From contig NC_015388.1 in NCBI RefSeq assembly GCF_000195295.1, positions 186,001 through 250,000 of the forward strand: a stretch of DNA of 64,000 bases. Direction: 5' to 3'. How positions within the stretch are numbered: the first letter of the stretch is position 1; each line of letters opens with the position of its first letter. This document shows, in pieces, positions 8,999-16,763 of the stretch. The stretch is from Desulfobacca acetoxidans DSM 11109 (lineage in GTDB: Bacteria; Desulfobacterota; Desulfobaccia; Desulfobaccales; Desulfobaccaceae). Below the pieces are notes generated by a model. It ran no database searches. It had not been told where the DNA came from and worked only from the letters and a program-made list of their open reading frames with translations. Made by a program: the position numbers and the translations under genes.

Positions 8999-9902
8999 AA
9001 TCTTCCTCCTCAGTGTATGTTGTTATTCTTTATTTTGTAGCTATCGACTCCTCTTAAAAGGGCTTTTTTCCTGGTCCGAGCCTTCACTATTTTTTTCACA
9101 TTGCCTCCCTCTTATAAAGGGAAAAATGCGTTTTGTCAACTGTTTTTTTCTCCATATTCCATTTGCCATGCTTATTATAAGGGTCGGATGGACTCCTAAC
9201 TAATTATGAACATATGCTATGCTATGTGAAGAACTTAGCAAATAATCCCGCCAGAAAATAATTCTCCTGACAGGGGGCGGTTTTCTATTTGACCGTCCGG
9301 CGACCAAGGACTCCAATTATTTGCAGGAGCTGGTAAGAGCGTTCCCCGGCTGGGGTTTGGGAACGAAAGGGGTGTTTCTGTGAAAATAATCCGGCACCAA
9401 TTGAAATGTTACGATTAAAAAAATTGTTTAAACTCATCTGCAACTTATATATGTGACATTTTTAGCAATAGTAATCTTATCGGCTAGGGTTGCCCCGTCA
9501 CCCGGAAAATTTCTATTTGACAGCCCGACTTAGATGGTTAAAGATATGATGGTAGTACGAATGGTAGCCTCAGGCTATTGAGGTCGAGAATTGACCTAAT
9601 CCTGCGCCTCATCCTTAACCTAAAAAACCTGGATCTAGGGGGAAGCAAATATCATGGAGAAGCATGATCAGTCCTGTGACCAGAGATCAACTCAAACTCC
9701 ACTAAGGTTCTTATCTTAATCTCCGAATAAATTTAAAGGAATCTTTGAAATTCTCAATCGCCCTTCCCTTTAAGGCTGGGGGGAATTGGAGTTTCCCGAG
9801 AGATACCGGCAGCCATCCCCCTGTGACGGGTAAGACCTGGCAGTCAAGGGCACCTCGACCAGAAGCGCCATTTTCCGGCTGCCAGGCAAGGAGGATTCTA
9901 TC
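8999..9902. other. Divergent intergenic region, fhs / cooF
   Basis: About 900 nt without a convincing gene. The half near fhs is AT-rich. TTCTATTTGAC occurs twice (about 9283 and 9511); the second contains TTGACA (9517-9522) with a poor AAAGAT -10 at 17 nt, a possible promoter. A 21-codon frame at 9654-9719 could encode a leader peptide but has weak support. The last 130 nt before cooF look structured and are listed separately. Confidence 0.5.
9760..9902 (+). promoter_or_regulatory. Structured leader with two competing hairpins before cooF
   Basis: GGCAGCC at 9808-9814 is complementary to GGCTGCC at 9877-9883. CCTGGCAG at 9836-9843 is also perfectly complementary to CTGCCAGG at 9879-9886. 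The two stems share 9879-9883, so they are mutually exclusive, and the second ends one base before the ribosome binding site AAGGAGG (9888-9894). Such a layout fits a translational switch. The stretch around CCCCCTGTGACGGG vaguely resembles part of a cobalamin riboswitch, but I do not find a B12 box, so the class is unknown. Confidence 0.5.
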
Positions 9903-10448
9903 ATGGAGCAATTTGAAGGTCCGTTTCTGTTGGTCGATCCCCAGCGCTGTATGGGTTGCCATACCTGCGAGCTGGCCTGTGCCGCAGCGCATACCCGGGC
10001 CGGTAGCATTATCGGGGCAGTCCTGGCTCGGGAACGGCTTCACCGCCGCAATCGGGTGGTTCAGGTCGATGGGGTGAAGCTGCCGGTGCAATGCCGCCAA
10101 TGTCAGGATGCTCCCTGTGTGCGGGTCTGTCCCACCGGCGCCACCTATCGGACCGAAACATATACTGCGGTCGACCAGGCCCGCTGTATTGGTTGTCGCC
10201 TATGCATGATGGTCTGTCCCTTCGGGGCTATCCATGTTGCCACCACTACAGTCGCCGGGCAGGAGAGAAGGGCTGCCTTCAAGTGCGATCTCTGCGTCAA
10301 TCGTCTGGGTGGCCCGGCCTGTGTGGCGGCCTGTCCCACCCAAGCCCTTAGCCTGCGCTATCCCCAACAGGAAGCTGATCGGGCCAGCCAGGCCGCAGCC
10401 AGGCAATTTCTAAGGTCTCTCGCGAGTCAGCCGCAACTGGGCAGCTAA
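9903..10448 (+). CDS. cooF: CO dehydrogenase electron-transfer ferredoxin
   Basis: A 181-residue polyferredoxin that takes electrons from the CO dehydrogenase catalytic subunit. Four cysteine groups are visible: CMGCHTCELAC at 16-26, CRQCQDAPCVRVCP, CIGCRLCMMVCP, and CDLCVNRLGGPACVAACP, enough for four [4Fe-4S] clusters. This is the DMSO-reductase-subunit-B/CooF type. The ribosome binding site AAGGAGG lies 8 nt before the ATG. It is 19 nt upstream of cooS and clearly co-transcribed. A general 4Fe-4S subunit of another oxidoreductase would look alike, but the neighbour makes CooF the best call. Confidence 0.93.
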   Translation: MEQFEGPFLLVDPQRCMGCHTCELACAAAHTRAGSIIGAVLARERLHRRNRVVQVDGVKLPVQCRQCQDAPCVRVCPTGATYRTETYTAVDQARCIGCRLCMMVCPFGAIHVATTTVAGQERRAAFKCDLCVNRLGGPACVAACPTQALSLRYPQQEADRASQAAARQFLRSLASQPQLGS

Positions 10449-10467
10449 ACCGAGGAGGAAGATTAAC

Positions 10468-12348
10468 ATGGCATATAGCGACAAAATCTTGAAAAAAAGT
10501 ATCGACCCTACTGTGCACCAGATGCTGGCACGGGCGCAAGAACTGGGTTTGGAGACCGCCTGGGACCGTTATGAGGCTATGTTGCCGGAATGCGGTTTTG
10601 GGGAGCTCGGAGTTTGTTGCCGCAATTGCAACATGGGACCGTGCCGCATCAGCCCTTTCGAGGATGCCGGACCCAAGCGAGGGGTTTGCGGTGCGACCGC
10701 CGACATCATAGTGGCCCGTAATCTGATCCGCATGATCGCCGCGGGCGCCGCCGCCCATTCCGATCATGGCCGCGATCTGGCCCATACCCTGCTCATGACC
10801 GCAGAGGGCAAAGGCGGCGGCTATGAGATCAGAGACGAGCAAAAACTTCAGACCCTGGCCGCGGAATATAATATTTCCACTGAGGGTCGGAGCAAAGAGG
10901 AGATTGCCCTGGATTTAGCCGGGGCGGTTTATGCCGAATTCGGCAAACAGGAAGGTCCGATTCGATTCAGCCGCCGGGCCCCCCGGAAACGGGTCGACTT
11001 ATGGCAAAAATTGGGGATTGATCCGCGCGGCGTAGACCGCGAAATCGTTGAAATCATGCACCGTACCCATATCGGGGTGGACAATGATCCGGTTAATCTG
11101 ATCCTGCAAGGTCTGCGGGCCTCCATCGCCGATGGCTGGGGTGGTTCGATGATAGCCACCGAGATCTCGGATGTGCTGTTTGGCACTCCCAAACCCACCC
11201 GCTCTCTGGCCAACCTGGGGGTTCTCAAAGCTGACGAAGTGAATATCATTGTTCATGGCCACGAACCGACCCTGTCGGAGATGATTGTCGCCGCCTCCCG
11301 GGATGCGGAATTGCTGGCCCTGGCCGCCAAACTCGGAGCTAAAGGAATCAACGTGGTCGGACTGTGCTGTACCGGCAACGAGGTGCTGATGCGGCACGGG
11401 ATCCCCATCGCCGGTAATTTTCTGCAACAGGAATTGGCGGTGATCACCGGAGCCGTGGAGGCCATTATCGTCGATGTACAATGTATTATGCCAGCCCTGG
11501 GAAACCTGACCGGCTGTTTCCATACCAAGTTTATTTCCACCTCTCCCAAAGCCAAGTTTCCTGGAGCCATTCACATCGAATTTCATGAAGATCAGGCTTA
11601 TGACATCGCTAAAGAGATCGTCCGCGGCGCGGTGGAAAATTATCGCTGGCGCAAACCTGGCCAGGTAGTGATTCCGGACGAAAAGGTAGAATGTCTGGTC
11701 GGCTTCAGCACCGAGGCCATCTTGGCGGCCTTGGGTGGCAGCCTGGAGCCGCTCTTAGAGCAGATCAAGTCGGGAGCCATCAAAGGCCTTGCCGGAGTTG
11801 TGGGCTGCAACAATCCCAAAGTCCAACACGATTTCGGCCATGTCAACCTGGTTAAAGAACTCATCAGAAACAATGTTCTGGTAGTGACTACCGGCTGCAA
11901 TGCTATCGCCTGCGCCAAAGTCGGCCTGATGCTGCCGGAGGCTGCGGCCCAGGCCGGGGACGGACTTAAGGTCGTATGCCAGAGTTTGGGAATTCCTCCC
12001 GTTTTGCATATGGGTTCCTGTGTGGACATCAGCCGCATCCTGACTGTGTGCGCCGCGGTGGCCAGTGCCTTGGGGGTGGATATCAGTGATCTGCCGGTCG
12101 CCGGCGCGGCCCCGGAATGGATGAGTGAAAAGGCCGTGAGCATCGGTTCCTATGTGGTGTCATCGGGGATTTTTACGGTCTTGGGCACCGTACCGCCGGT
12201 CCTGGGCAGCACCGCGGTGACCGAATTGCTGACTACCGGCGCTAAAGAGGCGATTGGCGCCACCTTTGCGGTGGAACCGGATCCTTTCCAGGCTGCCCAA
12301 TTGATGATCAGCCATATCGAGGATAAACGAGCGGCTTTGGGCCTTTAA
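10468..12348 (+). CDS. cooS: Anaerobic carbon-monoxide dehydrogenase catalytic subunit
   Basis: A nickel-iron-sulfur enzyme that interconverts CO + H2O and CO2 + 2 electrons; 626 residues, normal for the monofunctional type. N-terminal cysteines for the D and B clusters are in CGFGELGVCCRNCNMGPC (42-59) plus C74. The C-cluster ligands are all present: His in VHGHEP (263-265), C300/301 in LCCTGNE, C339 in VQCIMP, C447 in GCNNP, C477 in TGCNA and C518 in GSCVD, so it should be active. It sits between cooF and a NuoG-like Fe-S protein. No acetyl-CoA synthase gene is in the window, so this copy may serve CO oxidation or electron supply rather than the CODH/ACS complex. Confidence 0.97.
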   Translation: MAYSDKILKKSIDPTVHQMLARAQELGLETAWDRYEAMLPECGFGELGVCCRNCNMGPCRISPFEDAGPKRGVCGATADIIVARNLIRMIAAGAAAHSDHGRDLAHTLLMTAEGKGGGYEIRDEQKLQTLAAEYNISTEGRSKEEIALDLAGAVYAEFGKQEGPIRFSRRAPRKRVDLWQKLGIDPRGVDREIVEIMHRTHIGVDNDPVNLILQGLRASIADGWGGSMIATEISDVLFGTPKPTRSLANLGVLKADEVNIIVHGHEPTLSEMIVAASRDAELLALAAKLGAKGINVVGLCCTGNEVLMRHGIPIAGNFLQQELAVITGAVEAIIVDVQCIMPALGNLTGCFHTKFISTSPKAKFPGAIHIEFHEDQAYDIAKEIVRGAVENYRWRKPGQVVIPDEKVECLVGFSTEAILAALGGSLEPLLEQIKSGAIKGLAGVVGCNNPKVQHDFGHVNLVKELIRNNVLVVTTGCNAIACAKVGLMLPEAAAQAGDGLKVVCQSLGIPPVLHMGSCVDISRILTVCAAVASALGVDISDLPVAGAAPEWMSEKAVSIGSYVVSSGIFTVLGTVPPVLGSTAVTELLTTGAKEAIGATFAVEPDPFQAAQLMISHIEDKRAALGL

Positions 12349-12376
12349 GAAGCTGAGTGATTAACATCTAAGGGCG

Positions 12377-13165
12377 ATGATCAATCTGACTGTGAATGGA
12401 CGGCCGGTAACCGTCCCGGAGGGCACTCGAGTATTGCAGGCCGTGCGCGCCGCGGGCGTAGCCCTGCCTACCCTCTGTTATCATGAGGGGCTGGCGCCCT
12501 ACGGAGCCTGTCGGCTTTGCATGGTGACCCTAACCAGCCCGCCGCCTTCGAAATTGATTGCCGCCTGTGTCTATCCCGCGGCGGCAGGGATGATAGTGAA
12601 CACTGAAACCCCAGAGGCGGTAGGGTCCCGGCGGCTGGTGCTGGAACTTCTCCTCGGCCGCTGTCCGCAATCGGGAGTGATTAAGAATCTGGCTGCTGCT
12701 ATGGGAGTGAAAGAGTCCCGTTTTCAGGTCTCTCGAACTGAGGGGGATATGGATCTCTGTGTGCTGTGTGGCCTCTGCGTGCGGGTCTGCCAGGAGGCCA
12801 TTGGCGCCAGTGCCATCAGTTTTGTCGGACGGGGTGGTAATCGTCGGGTTAGCACCCCTTTTGAGATGCACAGCGAGGCTTGCATCGGCTGTGGGGCTTG
12901 CGCCGAGATTTGCCCGACCGGGGCCATCCGGATGGAGGATAAGGGGCCCTGGCGGATTCTCTACACCTGGCATACCCGGGTGGAACTGCAGCCTTGCCCG
13001 CAATGCGGTCGGTTCTTTGTTCCCCAAGAAATGGCCTTTCTTCCCGAGCAGTGTCCGGAAATTGAATCATTGTGGCGCCTCTGTCCGGCGTGTCGGCAGC
13101 AACGGGCCGCCCGCCAGTGGATGCAACTGCTACCACTTGACCGGCCTGGGACACGGGGTGATTAA
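12377..13165 (+). CDS. NuoG/HoxU-like iron-sulfur subunit linked to CO dehydrogenase
   Basis: A 262-residue electron-transfer protein. The N-terminus is a plant-type [2Fe-2S] domain (C34, C45, C48, C64). Two [4Fe-4S] motifs follow: CVLCGLCVRVCQ (128-138) and CIGCGACAEICP (169-179). The C-terminal part has CPQCG and CPAC pairs, a possible zinc or extra cluster site. This order matches the diaphorase subunits of hydrogenases and complex I (HoxU/NuoG N-terminus) and of formate dehydrogenase partners. It begins 28 nt after cooS and probably passes electrons between CooF and an NAD(P)- or quinone-linked module, which is not encoded here. Confidence 0.85.
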   Translation: MINLTVNGRPVTVPEGTRVLQAVRAAGVALPTLCYHEGLAPYGACRLCMVTLTSPPPSKLIAACVYPAAAGMIVNTETPEAVGSRRLVLELLLGRCPQSGVIKNLAAAMGVKESRFQVSRTEGDMDLCVLCGLCVRVCQEAIGASAISFVGRGGNRRVSTPFEMHSEACIGCGACAEICPTGAIRMEDKGPWRILYTWHTRVELQPCPQCGRFFVPQEMAFLPEQCPEIESLWRLCPACRQQRAARQWMQLLPLDRPGTRGD

Positions 13166-13231
13166 TCATTACTCTGTTATTCCTTGATCTATTCTCTCGG
13201 GTAGCTGAAATATTACATCGGGAAAAAGCCA

Positions 13232-13266
13232 TTGACAAACCAGCTATTTCAAGGTTAGATAATAAA
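13232..13266 (+). promoter_or_regulatory. Possible sigma-70 promoter of trxA
   Basis: TTGACA at 13232-13237 matches the -35 consensus exactly. Downstream AT-rich hexamers are TTAGAT (17-nt spacing) or GATAAT (20-nt spacing), neither ideal. It lies about 70 nt before the trxA ribosome binding site. Confidence 0.45.
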
Positions 13267-13337
13267 ATCTTTCTTGATCGGTCGGGAAAGGTATCTTTAA
13301 TTCCCAAGAGCAATCCGGTTTCTAAGGAGGGGGGGCA

Positions 13338-13661
13338 ATGGCAGATTTGTTGCAAGTCACTGATACAAATTTCGAAGAGGAGATTCTCAAGTCCGAAATG
13401 CCAGCGTTGGTGGATTTTTGGGCGGCCTGGTGCGGTCCTTGCCGCGCCATCGCCCCCATCGTGGAGGAACTGGCGAAAGATTATGATGGCCGGGTCAAAG
13501 TCGCGAAAATGAACGTGGATGAGAATTCGAAGACCCCGGTAAAATATGGTATTCGAGCCATCCCCACTCTGATCCTGTTTAAGAGCGGGGCTGTGGTGGA
13601 TCAGATCACCGGCGCCGTTTCCAAAACCCAGATCGACAACGCTATCAAAAAAATGCTCTAA
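13338..13661 (+). CDS. trxA: Thioredoxin
   Basis: A 107-residue cytoplasmic disulfide reductant of normal length. The active site WCGPC is at residues 31-35, with PTLILFKSG carrying the cis-proline loop near residue 75. A strong ribosome binding site (AAGGAGGGGG) precedes the ATG. The gene for its reductase starts 24 nt downstream, so the pair forms a thioredoxin system, useful to an anaerobe exposed to oxidants and for redox control of enzymes. Confidence 0.97.
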   Translation: MADLLQVTDTNFEEEILKSEMPALVDFWAAWCGPCRAIAPIVEELAKDYDGRVKVAKMNVDENSKTPVKYGIRAIPTLILFKSGAVVDQITGAVSKTQIDNAIKKML

Positions 13662-13685
13662 GCTATTCTGACAATAATACACCTT

Positions 13686-14618
13686 ATGTCTGCATACGAT
13701 TACGACGTCATTATTATCGGCGGCGGGCCGGCGGGTCTTACGGCCGGCCTTTATGCCGGTCGGGGACGCTTTAAGACCCTGCTCGTGGAAAAACTAATCA
13801 CCGGCGGTCAGGTCATGACTACGGAATTCGTGGAGAATTATCCGGGTTTTCCCAACGGCGTCGCCGGCTATGAACTATCGCAGCAGATGCGGGAACAGGC
13901 CGAGCGCTTTGGGGCTGAGATCCGGAACGGCGAGGTCACCGGACTCAAACCCGGCAATCCCCACCATACTGTAATGCTGGAAAACGGGGAGGAGGTAGTC
14001 GGTCGCGCCATCATTATCGCCAGCGGCGCCCAACCTCGGCGTCTGGGGGCGCCCGGAGAAGCCGAATACATGGGCAAAGGCGTCGGCTACTGCGCCACCT
14101 GCGACGGCGCCCTCTACCGGGACGAAACCATTGCAGTGATCGGCGGCGGCGACACCGCCCTGCAGGACGCGGTCTTTCTCACCCGCTTCGCCGCCAAAGT
14201 ACACCTCTTTCACCGGCGGGACCAGTTCCGGGGGGCAAAACTCTACCAGGAAAAGGTTTTCGCCAACGACAAGATCGAAGTCCACTGGAATACCGTAGTA
14301 CAAGAAATTTTTGGCGATAAAAACGTCACCGGCATCAAGGTGCAGGATGTGAAGACCGGGACTGTATCTACCCTACCGGTTACCGGCGTCTTTGTCTTTG
14401 TGGGCATTCAACCCTTTACCGGCTGGCTGGGGCGTGGTCTCCTGGATATGGATGCCTTTGGCTTTATCCGCACCGATGAGGATATGGCGACATCCATTCC
14501 TGGCATCTTCGCCGCCGGGGACGTTCGGGTCAAGCTGTTGCGGCAGATCAGTACTGCCGTGGGCGATGGTGCCGTAGCCGCCTTTGCCGCCGAAAAATAT
14601 CTGGAGGAACATCCGTAG
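13686..14618 (+). CDS. trxB: Thioredoxin-disulfide reductase
   Basis: A 310-residue flavoprotein that reduces thioredoxin with NADPH. The FAD site GGGPAGLTAGLYAGR is at the N-terminus, the redox-active pair CATC is at C136/C139 within CATCDGA, the NAD(P) site GGGDTALQDA follows, and the C-terminal FAD motif is GIFAAGDVR. The NADPH phosphate-binding region reads HRRDQFRGA, compatible with the usual enzyme. It is directly downstream of trxA and its end lies 4 nt before bamD. Confidence 0.97.
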   Translation: MSAYDYDVIIIGGGPAGLTAGLYAGRGRFKTLLVEKLITGGQVMTTEFVENYPGFPNGVAGYELSQQMREQAERFGAEIRNGEVTGLKPGNPHHTVMLENGEEVVGRAIIIASGAQPRRLGAPGEAEYMGKGVGYCATCDGALYRDETIAVIGGGDTALQDAVFLTRFAAKVHLFHRRDQFRGAKLYQEKVFANDKIEVHWNTVVQEIFGDKNVTGIKVQDVKTGTVSTLPVTGVFVFVGIQPFTGWLGRGLLDMDAFGFIRTDEDMATSIPGIFAAGDVRVKLLRQISTAVGDGAVAAFAAEKYLEEHP

Positions 14619-14622
14619 ACTT

Positions 14623-15348
14623 ATGCAGCGTTATGCTTTTCTTAGCACCTGCGTTATCACCGCTATGCTCTTCAGTCTAACAGCCGGATGCGGTTGGTTT
14701 AGCAAAAAGAAACCGGAGCAACCGCCGGAAACGTTAGTTCAGGAAGGGATGAAGAAGCTCAGAAAAGGTAAGTATGAGGATGCGGTGGATGCCTTTGAAA
14801 AACTAAAAGACCGCTACCCCTACAGCGACGAGGCCCTTCTCGCCTCCCTGAAGGTGGCGGATGCCAAATACTACAACAAAAAATATGACGAGGCCCTGCT
14901 GGACTACAAAGAATTCGAAAAACTGCACCCCACCAACCAGATCATCCCCTATGTCATCTATCAGCAGGGTATGTGCTACTACCGGCAGCGTTCCACCATT
15001 GACCGCGACCCGACATATACGGTCAAGGCCGTCCAGGAATACCGGCGCCTCAAAGAGCGCTATCCGCAGTACGAAAAGATCTCCAAGGCCGAAGACTACA
15101 TGGACAAGTGTCTGAACGAGTTGGCTGATCATGAGTACTATGTCGGGGAATTTTATTTTAAGAACAAACACTATCAGGCCGCCCTGGAGCGCTTCGCCAT
15201 TATTGAACAAGAATACCCCGACTACCTCAAGATGCCCCGGGTCAAACAGTACATGGCTCGCTGTGAAGATATCCTGGCCAATCCGGTAAAAGCCGAGCCG
15301 CCCATGCTGCTCAAACCATTCAGCTACCTCTTTGACGCCAATTGGTAA
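14623..15348 (+). CDS. bamD: Outer membrane protein assembly factor BamD (lipoprotein)
   Basis: A 241-residue TPR lipoprotein of the BAM complex, which inserts beta-barrel proteins in the outer membrane. Start at 14623 gives a signal peptide of about 21 residues ending in the lipobox LTAGC. TPR-type helices follow: EGMKKLRKGKYEDAVDAFEK and similar units, with YRRLKERYPQY. Its length is typical. A start 39 nt upstream is possible but would overlap trxB and spoil the signal peptide. The presence of BamD supports a diderm host. A broader YfiO/YbgF-type TPR lipoprotein is the only alternative. Confidence 0.88.
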   Translation: MQRYAFLSTCVITAMLFSLTAGCGWFSKKKPEQPPETLVQEGMKKLRKGKYEDAVDAFEKLKDRYPYSDEALLASLKVADAKYYNKKYDEALLDYKEFEKLHPTNQIIPYVIYQQGMCYYRQRSTIDRDPTYTVKAVQEYRRLKERYPQYEKISKAEDYMDKCLNELADHEYYVGEFYFKNKHYQAALERFAIIEQEYPDYLKMPRVKQYMARCEDILANPVKAEPPMLLKPFSYLFDANW

Positions 15349-15416
15349 GAAGTTAGGGGGGCAGGGAGAGGGGGTAGGCTGAGAGGGTCTTAGGTAAGGC
15401 GTGCTCTGCCCCAATG

Positions 15417-16184
15417 TTACATCAGCTCCTCCAGCCATTTGTTGCCGTTCAATTCCTTCAGGGTGTCGTAATCTGTCAAATCATGGTGTATCGGCGTCAG
15501 CGAAATGTAACCCTCATGCACCGCCCAATAATCCGTTCCCGGTTCTAATTCCCGGTGGTTGTTGAGTCCAGCCAGCCAGAAATAAATATTTTCCCGAGGG
15601 TCGATCCGCCTTTCATACTTTTCCATCAGCACCCCTTTTTCCTGTCGGGTGAGGAGTACCCCCTTGATCTGATTTTCCGGTAAATCCGGGATATTAACGT
15701 TCAGGCAGACCCCTGTCGGCAGGTTGAGATGCGGCAGTTGCGGCGCCAGCCGGGCGGCAAAACTGGCTGCGGCGGTAAAATCAGGTTCTCTATAGGTGCA
15801 TAACGATACCGCCATAGACCTGAGTCCCATAATTGCCGCCTCGGTGGCGGCAGAGACGGTACCGGAATAAAGGACATTGATGCCCACGTTCGCCCCGAGG
15901 TTGATGCCGGAGACTACTATATCCGGTTTCTCCGGCAGCACCTCGGCCACGGCAATTTTGACGCAGTCGGCCGGGGTGCCTAAAACCGACCAGCCGAAAA
16001 ATGAACCGTTTTTATTGACTTTCTTGACCCGCAAAGGGTTGAGCAGACTGATGGCGTGTCCCACGGCGCTCTGCTCGCTCTCCGGAGCCACCACTTCTAC
16101 CCGATGCTCCCGCCGTAGGGACTGATACAAGGCCCACAATCCCGGGGCGTGGATGCCATCGTCGTTGGTCAACAGGATATACAA
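15417..16184 (-). CDS. surE: 5'-nucleotidase SurE
   Basis: A 255-residue metal-dependent phosphatase acting on nucleoside monophosphates. The N-terminus MYILLTNDDGIHAPG carries the metal-binding D8-D9 pair; SAVGHAISL and SGINLGANVG are the other conserved blocks, with the Asn ligand in the second. The length is normal. Convergent with bamD, 68 nt apart. The ribosome binding site AAGGAGG is just upstream on the minus strand. Confidence 0.95.
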   Translation of the reverse strand: MYILLTNDDGIHAPGLWALYQSLRREHRVEVVAPESEQSAVGHAISLLNPLRVKKVNKNGSFFGWSVLGTPADCVKIAVAEVLPEKPDIVVSGINLGANVGINVLYSGTVSAATEAAIMGLRSMAVSLCTYREPDFTAAASFAARLAPQLPHLNLPTGVCLNVNIPDLPENQIKGVLLTRQEKGVLMEKYERRIDPRENIYFWLAGLNNHRELEPGTDYWAVHEGYISLTPIHHDLTDYDTLKELNGNKWLEELM

Positions 16185-16763
16185 ATAAAATCCTCCTTAA
16201 TATACCATGAGGTAACGAGTCAATTCTAGATTAACTCCAGCCATGGCCTCAAGTCTATTCAAAATCTCTCGTTCCGGCAAAGGATTTTTCCCGTTGGAGA
16301 AATTCTCACATTCATAAAATCAGGGTCTTATTGTTTGCATTTCTAACGTCTGATTAATTATTATAATAAGTTTATTTGGTTAAAAATCACAACGAAGCAT
16401 AAAAACAGAACCGTGGCGGCTGCTTACAATAATGCTTTTTCCGCCCACTGTTTTTATATAAATTTTTTCTCAGCGACCATGTTAAACAAAGCGGCGGCCA
16501 TGGGCCGCCCTATCCCATTATCGATAATTTATGGGCAATTTACTCATAGGGCGGGCCGCGCCCGCCGTTTTTAAGAGCACTGTTTCCATATAAATTTTGC
16601 ACCACCCCCTGGTGATGAACGGAAACCATAAACCCGACCCCCCTGGACATTGCCTGTCCCGTCCTTTGCCCGTTGCACAGAGGGTTATAAAAAGCATATT
16701 ATTGAAGCACAGCAGGTGATTTTAGCAATGCAAAGGTTCTGATCCTTCCAGCAATCGGCCAGT
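16185..16763. other. Intergenic region with an R relic and a large inverted repeat
   Basis: A degraded R unit is at 16385-16408 (AATCACAACGAAGCAT then AAAAACAG), followed by a 39-nt spacer of the common family (16409-16447) and the first 15 nt of another R. A second element at about 16490-16565 is an imperfect palindrome: GGGCCGCCCTAT pairs with ATAGGGCGGGCC, around a central ATTATCGATAAT. No gene is seen. Confidence 0.7.

Noticed and set aside
7403-9040. A 545-codon open frame antisense to fhs
   Set aside because: fhs is unmistakable on the other strand; the antisense product has His/Gly/Asp-rich low-complexity composition, no ribosome binding site and no domain. It is a codon-bias shadow.
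9760-9902. Cobalamin or molybdenum-cofactor riboswitch before cooF
   Set aside because: CTGTGA is present, but no B12 box or other class-defining core can be found. Kept as an unclassified leader.
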